NCBI RefSeq assembly: GCF_015832195.1
Contig: NC_052017.1
Span: 8,880,790 to 8,944,789, forward strand
Direction: 5' to 3'
Source: Motacilla alba alba
Taxonomy: Eukaryota; Chordata; Aves; Passeriformes; Motacillidae
DNA: 64,000 nucleotides
Numbering within the stretch: position 1 is the stretch's first letter; each line of letters starts with the position of its first letter. A program made the translations under genes and the position numbers. Shown piece by piece: positions 36,643 through 49,500 of this stretch. The notes beneath the pieces were generated by a model that did not search any database, was not told the DNA's origin, and worked only from the letters and a program-made list of their open reading frames with translations.

Positions 36643-38475
36643 CATTTGGTAAATTCACTGCAACAACTGCCTCCTAGATACCGTCCCACCAAGCTCTGAA
36701 TTAGGCATTTTGGGGTAAGAAAAAGGGTTCACAGCTACCACATCACTGGATCTGCCCAGCCTGGCCAGTAGAAGATGGGTATGACTTCAGCCTTCCTCAT
36801 TCAGGCCTCACTTGCACAGAGGCACTTAGCTGCATGGGCTGCAGGTGGCTAAACCCATTCTTCACATGGGCAAAGGAGGTCTGGTCTTCTCCAAGGGCAA
36901 GATGATAGTGCCCCTTTTCATCCAGTAGCTCAGTGTTTGAAGCATCTGACCATATGATGTGGGTCCCTGCCTTGATCAAACATTCCCCCCCACCTCAGGG
37001 ATCCCTCCTGCCAGACAGCTGAAGCCTCCAGAGCTGGAGCGTCCCATGGAAGCTCCTCTTGCTCCATTCGGATGGAACTCTTCCACTTTGTATGGCCCAA
37101 TTAAATATTCATCGGGCCAGAGAGCAGTGAGCATCCCACTGTAGCTCAGTAGTTCTGTCAGCCCCTGGGGACAGAGTCCCATCTCTGCTCACATGGATGT
37201 TGAAGTATTTTCTATGACGGATTTCCCAAAACAGACACGGTCAGATTAACGCACACGCAGGGGGGCCAAGCATGTGGGTCAAGTGCTGTGATAGGGATGA
37301 AAATCTGGGCTCTGCATCCTGGATCTGATGTGAAGGTTGAATCAATTTGTATGCCCAAGAAATGAGGGTGTTTTTTTTACCTGCTGCTCTCGCTTGGACC
37401 AAAGAATCCTAGGAAACTTTTCTTTAATTACTGGACAAAGTTTGGAAAATAAAGCACTCAGTGTCAGGAAAAGCCAGGATTATGGTTGCCTCATAAAATC
37501 TATCTTGCCCTCTACATGTATTTTGAAATGGTGTTTTATAAGTTTTCTTTGCTCAGGGCACAGTATTTTTTGCACCTGTTGCATTTGGCCATTGGCCTTA
37601 TTTACCTCACATTACACAACGCCCTCTGTGATGACAGACCTCAGCTCTAAGGATAGATTAATAATTTTCAATATTTTCATTTCAATCTTTGGTACTCATT
37701 TTCCCAGTATACAAACCCTACATAATTTTAATGAATTTCATATCCTGCTATGAATGTGGGTATTATTCCCTCTGTACAAAGTGGATTTGAAGCACAGAGA
37801 GATTTATTTCCAAAGGTACTCAGTTTGAGCTGTCTCTATATTTTTTAGTATTTCATATATTCACATACACTCTTCAGTTCATACATTTGTTGCGCCAGTG
37901 CTCACCAAAACCTTGGGTCAAGCTCGATATGGAAGGTCTTGTACATGTAGAAAATGAGAAAGAATTGACAAAACTTGTGTAAGAAAATTGCCTACTGCCA
38001 TAAAAGTCTCTCTGGTGAAAACAAAATGAATTTTGCTGTTTTAATCAAGAGACTATCCTCTCTCATTCACTCTACACTCTCTGACTTACTTAACAAAGGA
38101 GGTAGGGGACTCTTAATCATTTGCTTTACTGCAAAGTCCTACTTCACTGCCAGACCTGACTCTTCCTGCATATGAATGAAGCATGATTCTGTAATTAAAC
38201 ATGCTAGCTTAATATACATGGGAAAATGAGACAAATTAAGGATGTACAAAAAAATGTAAGTCAGGCATTAAATTTTGAGGGCTTAACTTTGAATTTTTTT
38301 TCCAAAGAAAGTATTCTTTTTGGAATAAAAAAATATATCCACAAGATTTTGATTCTGAGAAAAAAGTACTCTCCCCTTTGTAGTTTAAATCTTTATCTTC
38401 ATACCAATATAGCTTGTCACTTGACTTACTATCCATCATCCAGACCTGTGTCATTTAGGCTACTGGATTCAAGTA

Positions 38476-38632
38476 CAGAATCAAAGAATCATGGACTCCT
38501 TTAGGTGGGAAAATACTTCTAAGATCATTGAGTCCAGCACTGCCAAATCCAATACTAAAACTTGTCTCTGAGTTCCCCTTGTGCACATCTTTTAAATACC
38601 TCCAGAGATGGTGACTTCAGCACTTCCCTGAA
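38476..38632 (-). mobile_element. CR1 LINE 3' end, minus strand
   Basis: Read on the minus strand this is the terminal part of a CR1 element. It begins at its 3' end with CAGAATCAAAGAATCATGG (the complement of the ATTCTRTGA tail), then 'ctaagatcattgagtccagc', 'gcactgccaaatcca' and 'cttttaaatacctccagaga', in the usual CR1 order. The match fades after 38630, so the copy is 5'-truncated to about 157 bp. It is noncoding and inactive. Confidence 0.85.
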
Positions 38633-41600
38633 GGAGAGTCACTGTGTCATCATTGGTTCCACATCTCTCTGCTGAGGCAGAGAGTGTCTCAAACAAAAGC
38701 CAGTGACTTCAGAACTCACTGTGAAGGAAGGTACTCTATGTAATGTCTTCCAAATCTGAACCCATCTTTTTCCCAGACCCTTGGTTCTTTGCCTACCTAG
38801 TCCCAGTGTGAAAGTTTCTCTCCATGGTTGTCTTGGTTGTGTCTTTCCAGGCAAATTCTCCTGCAGACCAAGGTGTGTATTACCCCTGGAGGCCTTGGTA
38901 CATTTCTTGTTACAAGATGTCATCTCTGACACCTTTCCAAAATCTTCTTCACTGCTGTGTCCTATGGAATTGCTGATGCAGCAGGGTGGTTAAAGTTCCC
39001 TCTAATAACTAGGTCTGTGTTACAGAAACTTCCTTTATTTATTTAGAAAAGATCTCTTTTATTTCTCACCCTGATCACACAGGATCATTGTCCACAAGCT
39101 CTCAACAAGCTTTTTGTCTACCCTGACCAATGATGGGATGTATTGCCTGGTGAATTCAGATGCTAAAATGCCACAAACTTCTTCAGGGCATGTGCAAACC
39201 ACAGATATACACAGATTTATAACTACTTTGGAAAGGATTTCCTGGATTTCCATAAAAAAGGGCAAAAGATAAATCCTTGTCATATGGCTTCCCCTACCCA
39301 TCAGCATCAAACAAAGGTAAAAGGGATGAATCACTGGGACAGTTAAAAGAAAAAAGCACCATAACTTTTCAATACTGGCTTAGGTTCAGTTTTCAACAGT
39401 GCAATTTCAGAAATGACTGAGTTGGTTTTGCTGTAATTTTCCTAAGAAAATTCAGCCAGGGGCAGAGAGTATGTTAGGTACTTTCAAATTATTAAAGTTT
39501 GCAGCTGAAATTTCTAACAAGAAGTGCCAAGAAACTTTAGTGGTTGGTAATTTTGTCCAAGGTATAAGCTGTAAACAAAATAACTAAGAAAGAAATTTCA
39601 GTATGCTTGTATGTGGCATCTTTTCACCATGAAAAGTTACCATGAACAGAGACAGTCTGTACCTCCATCAAAAGTGCCTTTTATCTTCCAGAGAAAACAC
39701 ACAGCATACAAATGTATCCTCTGTTCTGCTTCCAAAAGCAGAAAAACTTACAAAACAGATTAAAAAAAAAAAAAAAAAAGGCAAATACTCAGTAGAATTG
39801 TACAGTTTTGAGCTCATGTGCTGCACTGTTTCAGATGCAAGTGAATTCATTTAACAACTGCACTTGTCATAATTTTCTGGTAAGCTCTCAGAACTGGTGG
39901 GGACAGCCAGCTTAAAGGAAGACTTGTGCTTGTGTAAAAACCAACCTGCACTTATGTAAGTACTTACTTATGTAAGTCCCAAAATTAGAAAAAAAACTTC
40001 ATGAATATTGTGGGGCCCACATATCAGCCTGGTCTTGAGTACAAATATGATAATGGATTTAGGATTTTGATTCAAAATGGGTACACACCTTGCTTTTTAT
40101 TTATTGGTTATGCTTTCTGGGTTATCTCTTTTAAATTAAGTCTGTGATTAACTTTGATGTGTCTATCAACAGTAGATCATAGGCTTACTCATCTAATACT
40201 GCTGGGAAGCTGAAATATTTTAATGACAATCTAGAAATGAGAAAAACATTAAAGAAAAAAAAATTACTAAGGCTTCAAGAAGGTAACATTTCATTAAAGC
40301 CAGCTTCTGAGATGTCCATGTACAACTCAAACACGCATCCAAAGACAGAGATGAACTTTAAACTTTAGTGTTACAGAGTCTGTCAGTTATTGACTACCAT
40401 TGATATCATGAAAAAGTTGTGAATTGAATGACTAAAAGTCCAAAAATTTGATCTTTGCTACAATAATACCAAATCACCACAGAATCAGTAGATTATGAAG
40501 GTACAACCCAACTGTCACATCACTTGCATTTTCAGATCTTATCCATGCAATGGTGTATAACTTTAAATAATTTTTGTGAGAAAGTCAAACAAGTGGAATG
40601 GATCTATCTACTGAAGTGTCCTGGAACATGTATTCCTGATTGACTGCAGCAAAACATGAACTATCCTCACAAAGAATTATTTTAATAGTCCCAGGAGTCA
40701 GTTTTATCTGCATAGCACTTTAAAGGAAAACTGAAAAAGCTAATGACAGCAGGAAAATGTGTATTGTGTCTCAAAAGTGATGCAAAGATAATTATACAAT
40801 TATTATTTAACAGGTTTTGTTTTGTTTTTAATTTCTACTATATCTTTAAATTTGGGCATTTGGTATCTCCCAATGTGCAAGGCAGGACTTCCTCCTCCCG
40901 CAGCCTTCTGCTCCAAAGCTGATCCAGAGTTATGTGCTGGAGCCAGGAGTCTGTAGGAAGTGCAACTCCTTAAGAAAATTAGCCTTGTTCTCAGGAAAAA
41001 AGTTCTGACTTAAAAGAGCCCCTCCCCTGATATTGTAATTGTAATTTCAAATGTGTATGGGATATCTCCTTTTATGTTTCCTACTGATTGTGCTGATAGC
41101 GCAAGATAAAGAAGAATGTTGTGTTATTGCAAACAACTATAATTTTGATGTATATAATTCATTTTTAATAAGGACAACTTATTAAAATTTCCCCACATAT
41201 TTCCCCTTAGAAATGTATTTAAAAGAGCCTGCAATAAACTACATTCTACAAAGCAAGGCTATTTATAGGCAAAAAACTGAAGCCCAAGTACGCTGGTTTC
41301 AAAGAAATTGCTTAAGGAGGTGCATACTAAAAAGCTGAGCTTGTTTGTGCACAAAAGCTCAAACAAAGATTTTTACTGGTAATTCAGAAACTTGGTGTGC
41401 ATGTAGGTGGGCTAAAAAAATAGCAAGTATACAGTATTTCCATATCAAACAAATTTTGATATCAAAGATTGCTCCTGCAAAATGTAAAAAGGCAACAACT
41501 TTCCCTATAAATAGATATACTGTGTTCAGAAACAAGTTTTCAGGATAATTTTACTGAAAGAGGAGGTAGGGGACAAAGGATCTCAAATGAGATGTCCAGC

Positions 41601-43234
41601 CAGAGCAGCTCAGTGTGGCATTTCAGTCCTGCCCCTTTGAAAGCTACCCCTGTTCTTTCCAAATCTGAATCCTTCTCTTTCTTCTCCAGAGTACCTGATG
41701 AGAACTGCATTTCTCCTGTTCACAGCTTCCACAGAGGGTGTAGAATACAGTGTTTTATGCCATGCAATGATGTCCTTCCACTCTGACTGATAACATCAAC
41801 AAACGCTCTTTACTGACACTTGAACAATCAGGGGGTTTAGGTTTGGATGTTAACACAGACAGAAATCAGGCGTTACTGTACATCTATCTGCCTTTAGGTC
41901 CTGCCCTTCCACCCCCCTGCTCCTCAGCACCGGTTAGGATTTCATCCTCTGATAAGTGTGAAAATTTGAGGAAATCCATTAAGGAAAAACAGCCCTTTTC
42001 AGCAAATCCATGGAGCCTGGGCTGGGATGACTTCCTCAGTGGTCCATTTCTTGCAGCAAATGAACATTGCAGCAAAGAGAGAAGGGAGAGTGTTGCAAGA
42101 GCAAGGAAGGTGTCTATTTCACCTCTTCTCATGAAGAAATGAGAAATGTCATATTGGCACTCTAGTTCTGACCTCCCCCTTATAACAACTGTACAATATA
42201 CTCCAGGATTGCCTGCTCTCTGAGTCCTGTTTCCAAGGCCTGGACTTGGTCCCCTGCATGCCATGCCTGTATGCAATTAATGGACAGGAGGTCAGGATGC
42301 GATAGGCAGGGCCAGCCAGCAAAAGTACATCAAGTTCCTTGGATGCTTCAAGGAAGAAAAATGGATGAGACATCCATTGTGGCCTTCAACATTCATTAAA
42401 ATTGGGATGATATCAAGAATAACAGAATAATAGAAATTTAAGAGTGAATTAATGATGACTCATATGGGTTAAACTCAACTTCTAGAAAATACATACTTGA
42501 CATATCTGGCCTGTAGCCTGCTGTGCATTTTTACATTGTGTTTTCAGAAATAAGAGGATTTTTTTGGGTTGATCAGAGGCAGCTGTACTTTTTGAAATGG
42601 CTTATACTGTGTCTGTACTTTACACTACACTAATGGACTTCTCTGATGCAGCAATCCTAATCCATTTGGGCTGCTATGGATGGCTACATTTCTGTAAACT
42701 GGAGATAGTTTTGTTCCCTATTTAAACATGGATTTGAATGAACATTAGTGATGGGCAAACTGAAATTCTGGAGCTGCAGTTCAGTTTGAAAAGGACTGAC
42801 ATATTTGTTTATCCAAACTTCCTGGCTTTACACAACGCGCAACCGCAAATGACCTCAGGAAGAGAAAAGCCTCTCGTGACTCTTTCAGCGCTTCATTTAT
42901 TCGGTGAAAATTAAACCCACAGATGAAGGAAGTGCAAGAGGATAAAACTATATAGTTCAAATGACTATTCTGTTAAAGTTTTGGCCTATACCAAACTGGA
43001 ATTGTTATTCAGTTATTGTTATACTGGTTCATTTATTCATACTCTGTTTATATGTGAAGCCTGGAGGTTACCAGAAAGTGTGTTGACAGTATTTTCATGC
43101 TGCTTGGCTGTACTTTCTAGTTTCAAGGGTGTGCTATATTTTTCTGAAAGCACCTTCTCAGATATAACAACAAAACTTCTGAAACTCACAGTATTCTCTG
43201 AGGGCAATAAGTAACTTTCTCAGCACTATTATAA
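38633..43234. other. Unique noncoding sequence
   Basis: No gene or known interspersed repeat is recognised between the two minus-strand CR1 copies. It holds an A18 tract at 39762-39779, a short ACTTATGTAAGT duplication at 39950-39977, and a CpG-retaining patch at about 42836-42912 (see findings). Several open frames of 60-130 codons occur on both strands without domains. Confidence 0.5.
39762..39779 (+). repeat. Poly(A) tract, A18
   Basis: A run of 18 A residues followed by GGCAAA. Simple repeat only. Confidence 0.9.
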
Positions 43235-43566
43235 CAGAATCATAGAACATTCTGAGTTAGAAGGAATCCACATGGATCATTGAATCCAACCCCTGGCTCT
43301 GCACAGGACACCCCAAGAGTCACACCATGTGCCTGAGATCACTGTCCAAATGCTCCTTGAGCTGTCAGGCTGGTGCTGTGACCACCTCCCCTGGGACCCT
43401 GTTCCAGTGCCCAACCACCCTCTGGGGGGAGAACCTTTTCCTAATATCCAACCTAAACCTGCCCTGACACAACTTCAGGCCATTCCCTCAGGCCCTGTCC
43501 CTGTCACCACAGGGTCTGGAACACACCAGTGTCTGTTCCTCCCTTCCCCTCACAAGGAGTTGTACC
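43235..43566 (-). mobile_element. CR1 LINE 3' end, minus strand
   Basis: About 330 bp of CR1 read on the minus strand, starting at its 3' tail with CAGAATCATAGAACATTC. In plus-strand order it then shows 'ggatcattgaatccaacccc', 'caaatgctccttgagctg', 'ccctgttccagtgcccaacc', 'ttttcctaatatccaaccta' and 'cacaaggagttgtac', all in normal CR1 order. The match stops near 43566 at AT-rich sequence, marking the 5' truncation. An open plus-strand frame (43329-43571) is antisense to the element and not a gene. Confidence 0.92.
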
Positions 43567-46500
43567 TGTAAATATACATAACAATAAAAAGATATATAAA
43601 ATAATAAATAGTATCAGACTATATAAATATACAATATTCAATAGATAAATTTATTATATTATTGTATTGATTGATTTGTCTATTGGGTTTTGGTATTTTT
43701 ACAATTTTTATTTGGAGATGGTCCGTGATACCCAGGAACATATCTCAATGCAGTGCTGTAAATTTTTAAGAGGGATCAGCATTTGATCCTATAAATCACT
43801 TTGATGATTTGATTTGATTTGATCCACTTGATTCGAATCTTGACATGCTATAAATAAAGTAGATCTATTGACTTCCAACCTCCTTTCTCTAGGAATGGAG
43901 GCAGGAGTTCTCAGATTGCCAGAAGAGAAGGAAGGCTAGTCTGTAGGCATTGTCTTCCTATAGAGAAAGCATGTATATGTCATGGACTCAGCTTTCAGAA
44001 AGACAAATGACAATTTGGACACTTAAGAAAAGATTAAAAAAAATTCTAAACATCTTTTGGGAAAAAATGTTGAGTGTGTTTTCAAGGAAATCCTTCTTGC
44101 CTTGTCACCAATAAAAACTTTATACAAGAACAAGACTAAATTGTGGCTTTCCCCCCCCTCTGCCTTTACTCCAAATCTCTCAAAATTTTTCAAGCTTCAA
44201 AAACAGCAGTCAAGTAGCTTTTGTCAAAGAGAAAGAAACAGAAATCTCTATGCTGCTAATTCTTGTTTTCAAGACATTTGGTCCTATCTCACTGCCTCCC
44301 ATGAGTACCACTTTTTTATGAATGGCTAAAAGCAGAAGTGTGCAATTCAAAAAAAAAAAACAAACCGGCAATTAGAAGAAAATATTTCTGCTTTGATTAT
44401 TGAGTTTGACACAGCCTGGAAAGCAGATATGTGGCATAAATACACATTCCTCTTTTTTGGTAATGGAAAATTTTTCAAACCATTTATACTGGTTATTAAA
44501 TAGAAAACATGAGTGCAATAGACAGATTTATGCCTAAAAAAACTTTTAAAGACATCAAAGCTAACTGCACCTGCTTAGTGAAGTATTGAAGGTACTATCA
44601 GTTGTAACCAAGGTGATTGCAACCTCTGGACATTTCAACTCTGTTTCTGACCTTGTCAGGCAAAAATCAGTGCCCTGGGGTCCTCTGCTTTCTGGCCTGA
44701 CAGAGTCAGCTGCTATCTTTTGTATTATACAATACAAAGTGGGAATAAATGAAAGAGATTAAAAACATATTTTAAAAACAAAAACCATGACAGAAAAATA
44801 AAGGTTAATCAGAAAATCTGATTTTTTTCCAATAATTTATTAAAAAATTGCATTTTTCATAGAGCTGGAGGTGCCCTTACTTGTTATTACAGGAACACCT
44901 TCAACTTTGCACATTTCTAAATGCTGACTTGCTGTCCACAGGGTACTTGTAGAACAGCATATGGTGCACTCTGGACAATTTCCCCCCCTACCAGAGAACC
45001 ACAGTACAGCTTTGGCAAGCAAGCATTTTAAGGATCAACAGAAAAATTGGGAGTTTATTTTCTGTGTTGGTCCAATTAGAGTTTCCCTGCAACTCCCAAC
45101 GTCTTTCTATTCTCTCACCTGCCATAGCTGTCAGGAATTTGGAAGTGTGTACTCATTTAAATCGATACCAGATTGCCTTAAAACCACTCACACAATATGC
45201 TCTAGACTGTATTATTCTTTTCAAGAAAGTCTATGAGTCAGTTCCCTGTTTCCTTTACATAAGGGCCTTTCTCAATTAAATTCCATTTAGACATCTTGTC
45301 CAGTGTTGATTATTAAATGAAATTGCTTTTACACTACAAAGATGATGAAGAATATGTACATGAATCCCACACAAATATTTGATAAACCAAGCACACAAGT
45401 ACATGCACAGAAAGAAATACAAACCAAGATCAACATTTGTCCATGTTTGTGCAATATGGAGAGTAAAACCCATTTTTAGCATCTGGTTTTGTATTTCTGT
45501 GGTTTGTGCAATATTCTCATCTATAAATTCCCCAAAGCACCTCCAGGATCTTCACCTTATGTGTATAGGTATTAGCATATTGGCACAGCTGATAGCAGCC
45601 TGTTAGCTGAAAGTCAAATGTGTTGAATGAAATGAAAGTCAAAAAGTTGAGACTTCTCAGCATCTGAAAGATGCAGGCTACAAGATAATTGGGATGCAGT
45701 TAAACTGGGATTTGGAAATTCAGCTCCATTCAAACTTGTACTCCTGCTGATAAATTTTTTTCCCCTGAGTCTTAGAGAGCCTTGTGCCTGTGTATCTGAT
45801 TTACGGTGTATGGGAGGCTACACAGACCCAGAGAACTCTGTACAAGAAATTAGACTAATATAATCGAAGACCAGCTGGCAATACATGTTGAGCAAAAAAG
45901 GAAGATGTGACAACTTCAGCTAAACCAACAGACAGAATCACTTGATTTGGTCTCTGCACATCTTTAAAATCATGCTCTGTGAACATTGTTATGACAGGGA
46001 AAAACAAGATTTTTTTCCCTGTAAAATTAAATGTCACTCTTGATAGCATAATATCTGAAACATCATCCTTCCAAGTCCATAGCAATACTTTACACAGAAA
46101 ATTAAACTCTCTCTCTGTTTATTGAGTGGATAATGCTGTCTTCGAATGTGTGAGAACCCCTGCTAGGTGAGAAATTAAAAAAGAAGCACTATAAAGTCTA
46201 ATGGTATGTATGAAATACAAAAAAGAGAGAAAAAGGTAACTTAATTGGTAATCAGAAGAAATCATAAAACTAATCATGCAATTAATGTCTTAAAAAGCTG
46301 GCATATGAGGTGCGTATAATTACCAGAAAACAATGCAGTGATGGTTTCGAGGATTAATGAATTAATGATTGTTGGGGGGAGGAGGATTTGATCTGCAATT
46401 TTAGACGTTAGCTTAAATCCATGCTTAAACTATTACTTTACTTTGTTTACAGGAAATACCCTCATCACACACACATAGAGAATTTATCTCTGAAATTAGT

Positions 46501-49500
46501 ATTTTTTTTCAATATTACATTGGAAACGTTTTCCTCAAGAAAGATACAGATGTGTCCCCTTTTCCTTGATAAAGCTCCCCATCCTCCTCTCTTGTTCATG
46601 AAAATTGAGGACTCTTGGCAAGGAGAAGAGTTTGGGCAGCACATACATCAAAATGACACAAAGCCTAGAGAAATTCACCAATTGCAGGTGCCAGAATAAA
46701 TTAAAAAATATCTTGACATATATAAATATTTTAATTTTCTCTTTAAAATTTAAAGTGCTACACCACATATTATCAATTGTCCTTTGTTTTGTACACTGAT
46801 TAAAAATAAATTTGTGTTCTCGTGCTGATTGCTAATTTACTGATGATCTTATATATCAAGATGTTAATTTGTTGATAAAATGAGGTGATAGAAAATTACA
46901 AATGATTTAAGACTGCTGTACATCAAAACATAAGCATCTCTTTGATTTGGTTGCCAACTACAAAGATTTCAAACCATGGTATGTAAACATTGGTCTTTGT
47001 TCCTTTTTTTTCCCCTGTCATGTGGTTCAAATGTGTGCATCTGCTGCTAGACGTGATAGCGATGCATGACGGATGGAGGGATGGATGAAAGGATTCCTTT
47101 TTTTAGGACAACAGAGTTTCAGAATTCAAAAACCTTCAAGGAAGGGCTGAGAGGATGGTCCAGAGAAGAGGATGCTGACTTAAGACTGAGGAGATCCAGG
47201 ATAACAAATGCATGCCCAGGGCCAATAGCCCATCCCTGACTTGGCTCCCCATTTGGAATTGAAGGATACATATCACTGCCCTAACTTCATCAGCTCTTAT
47301 AAAACTAAATGCCTTCAAGGCTACCAGGTAGATGGATGCTATAAAAAGAGCAGAAAGGTGAGTAGTACAGGTAGAAGCTTTAAAAATTGTACAGCTAATA
47401 AGGTAGAGATTTTTAAACTAAAAAATGGGTGAATCCTTGTAAAACGTGCCACCATTAGAAATGTAAGCCCTTTCTATGAGAAGTTTGGCAGAGGCTGGGA
47501 TCCCACAATGTCTGTGGTGCTCCAGGACTTGAACTGCTTCTAAGTAGTTCAGGTCTCAGCACAATTCCTCTCTCCACCTCCAGATGGATGCTCTCAGTTG
47601 GGGGAAGGAGGAAAGGAAGGAAAAAGAACAAGACAGAACAAAGCAAAGAAGATACGAAAATGAGGCTGAGAAGATATCAAGCCAATTCTCCAGTCTGCTG
47701 CTGCCTTTCCACATGGGTTATGGACACACAGTTCATTTCTACATTCCAACTCCCAGCTGTAGCAGTGGTTATGATACTTGGCTGCACCTCAGAGGGGGTC
47801 CATCACCCCTCCTTTAATGGCTGGAGCAGTTACTCAGGGCCAGTGGTGGGGCTTTGAGACAAACAGAATAAATATCACAGGTGAAAACTGTGTTTGCACA
47901 TGTGGTGTCTGTGTGCTGAAGGACTGAGGTGAAGCTGGGCAACAATAGCCACTTTCTGTGAAGAGTCACCTACACTGAATAATCTCTGAAATCTGTAAAT
48001 CCAGACTGATCCAGCCACTGCTTGACGCAGCCTCATTCTCATGTGTCTGCAGGAAGGCATCAGGGGGAACAGGATCATCACTTCTAGTTGTTGAGGCCCC
48101 AGGGCTGTCAGATGCCCCAGAGAGGATCCAAATTTTTTTCAAAACAAGTGTGATTTTGTTTTCAGTGCATTTTCTTCCTTTAGTGAGTTTGGGACTGGTT
48201 TGGTGCAAGCTAGAGAGTCTTACAGTAGTTTTGGTATTTCTAGATCACTAATTTTCTATTTTGCCATTGCTGAAGCTCTGTGACCCCCCTGTGTGAGACA
48301 CTGACTGCCAGTGAAGTTAGTGGCACAAGGCTGCTGGGAGGGCTGGACAGGATCATAATTTGGTTTGGCGGAGTGATGACTTCACTAAACCTAACTACTG
48401 AGGGCAAACATATGCCTTTGTCTGATTTTGCATAGAGCTGGACTACTGTACTGTCCTTTGAAATCACAGTCTGTGTTGTGTAAATAATATTTATTGTTGC
48501 TCTTCCTGCTGGACACAGAGGAGATATTTGGAGACAAAAAAAGACATAGTCCAAATCATATACATCATCATCAGTTTTCTCTTTTGCATTCTTCAAGATA
48601 AGCCTTGTCTTTTCTATTTTTGCACCAATAATATAAACACTGATCTACAATAATAGGATCTGATCAACAAGAGAAACTATTTTCTTAACAGCCAAAGAAC
48701 ACCTGAGATGTCGATTTCTGAGTCTTTAAAAACACAGGAGTGATCTAACCAAGTTAGACCAAAAATGCACATATTGAACACTCTTCTTGTGGCAGCAACC
48801 ACAGGTGGGTGCTTGGGGAAGAGTAAGAACAGGTGGAGAAACAAGTCAGGACATTTGCCCTCAACACAGGCCATATGATGATTCTCTCCCAGTCTCCACT
48901 CTGTAACATGGTGGGATTTAATTTGGATGCTTCAGGATCTTGAGCTCTTCTGTGGATATCACCTGATTTGAAACATGGTCCAACATCCCGTGACTTGAAA
49001 GCCTCCATTCCTGCCTCTAGCAGAGAGAAGAGGAAGGGTATTCCTGAATCTCACACTCTAGAGGCATCCCATTTAAATTTTCCTCATGTACTGAAGTTTT
49101 GGAATCTCTTGACTTGAGATCATCCAAGAACCATCCCAACTCTTTCCAAACTGAAGATGTTCACAGATTTAAAGCAAGTTCTAATGCATTCGCCTTTATC
49201 TTGCCTAGCAAAATGTCCAGGAAGATCTGAATTTTTTACTGATGGAAATTTGGTTGCTATGCTTTATCAAGGGGAGCTTGAATTCAATATTTAACACCAA
49301 AGCATAATTGTGCATTTCCTTGAGATGAGAAATCAGGACAAGGAAAGGCTGAACCAACAAATCAATGGCTTCTGCAGTTCTGCAGTCTGTCTCCTTATCC
49401 ACATTATCCTGCAATATGACACAAAAGTATTCAAGAAATTTCACTGAGTTCTGCTTTGCTCTGACAATCCATAAAGTCAATAAAAATTAACTCCCTCATC

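Larger units (their letters stand above)
27843..38475. other. Unique noncoding sequence
   Basis: Apart from the small tandem duplications, simple repeats and one hairpin listed separately, I see no gene or interspersed repeat. A 134-codon plus-strand frame (32002-32406) shows no recognisable domain. A more GC-rich patch at about 36790-37200 has open minus-strand frames and a GGCCC/GGGCC inverted repeat around an AT-rich core (37094-37118), and may be regulatory (see findings). Confidence 0.45.

Noticed and set aside
40480..40530. CACAGAATCAGTAGATTATG resembling the minus-strand CR1 tail
   Set aside because: Only the first ten bases agree. The following sequence does not follow the CR1 order.
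42420..42490. AACAGAATAATAGAAATTTAAGAG resembling a decayed CR1 tail
   Set aside because: Similarity ends after about 15 AT-rich bases, so there is not enough to call an element.
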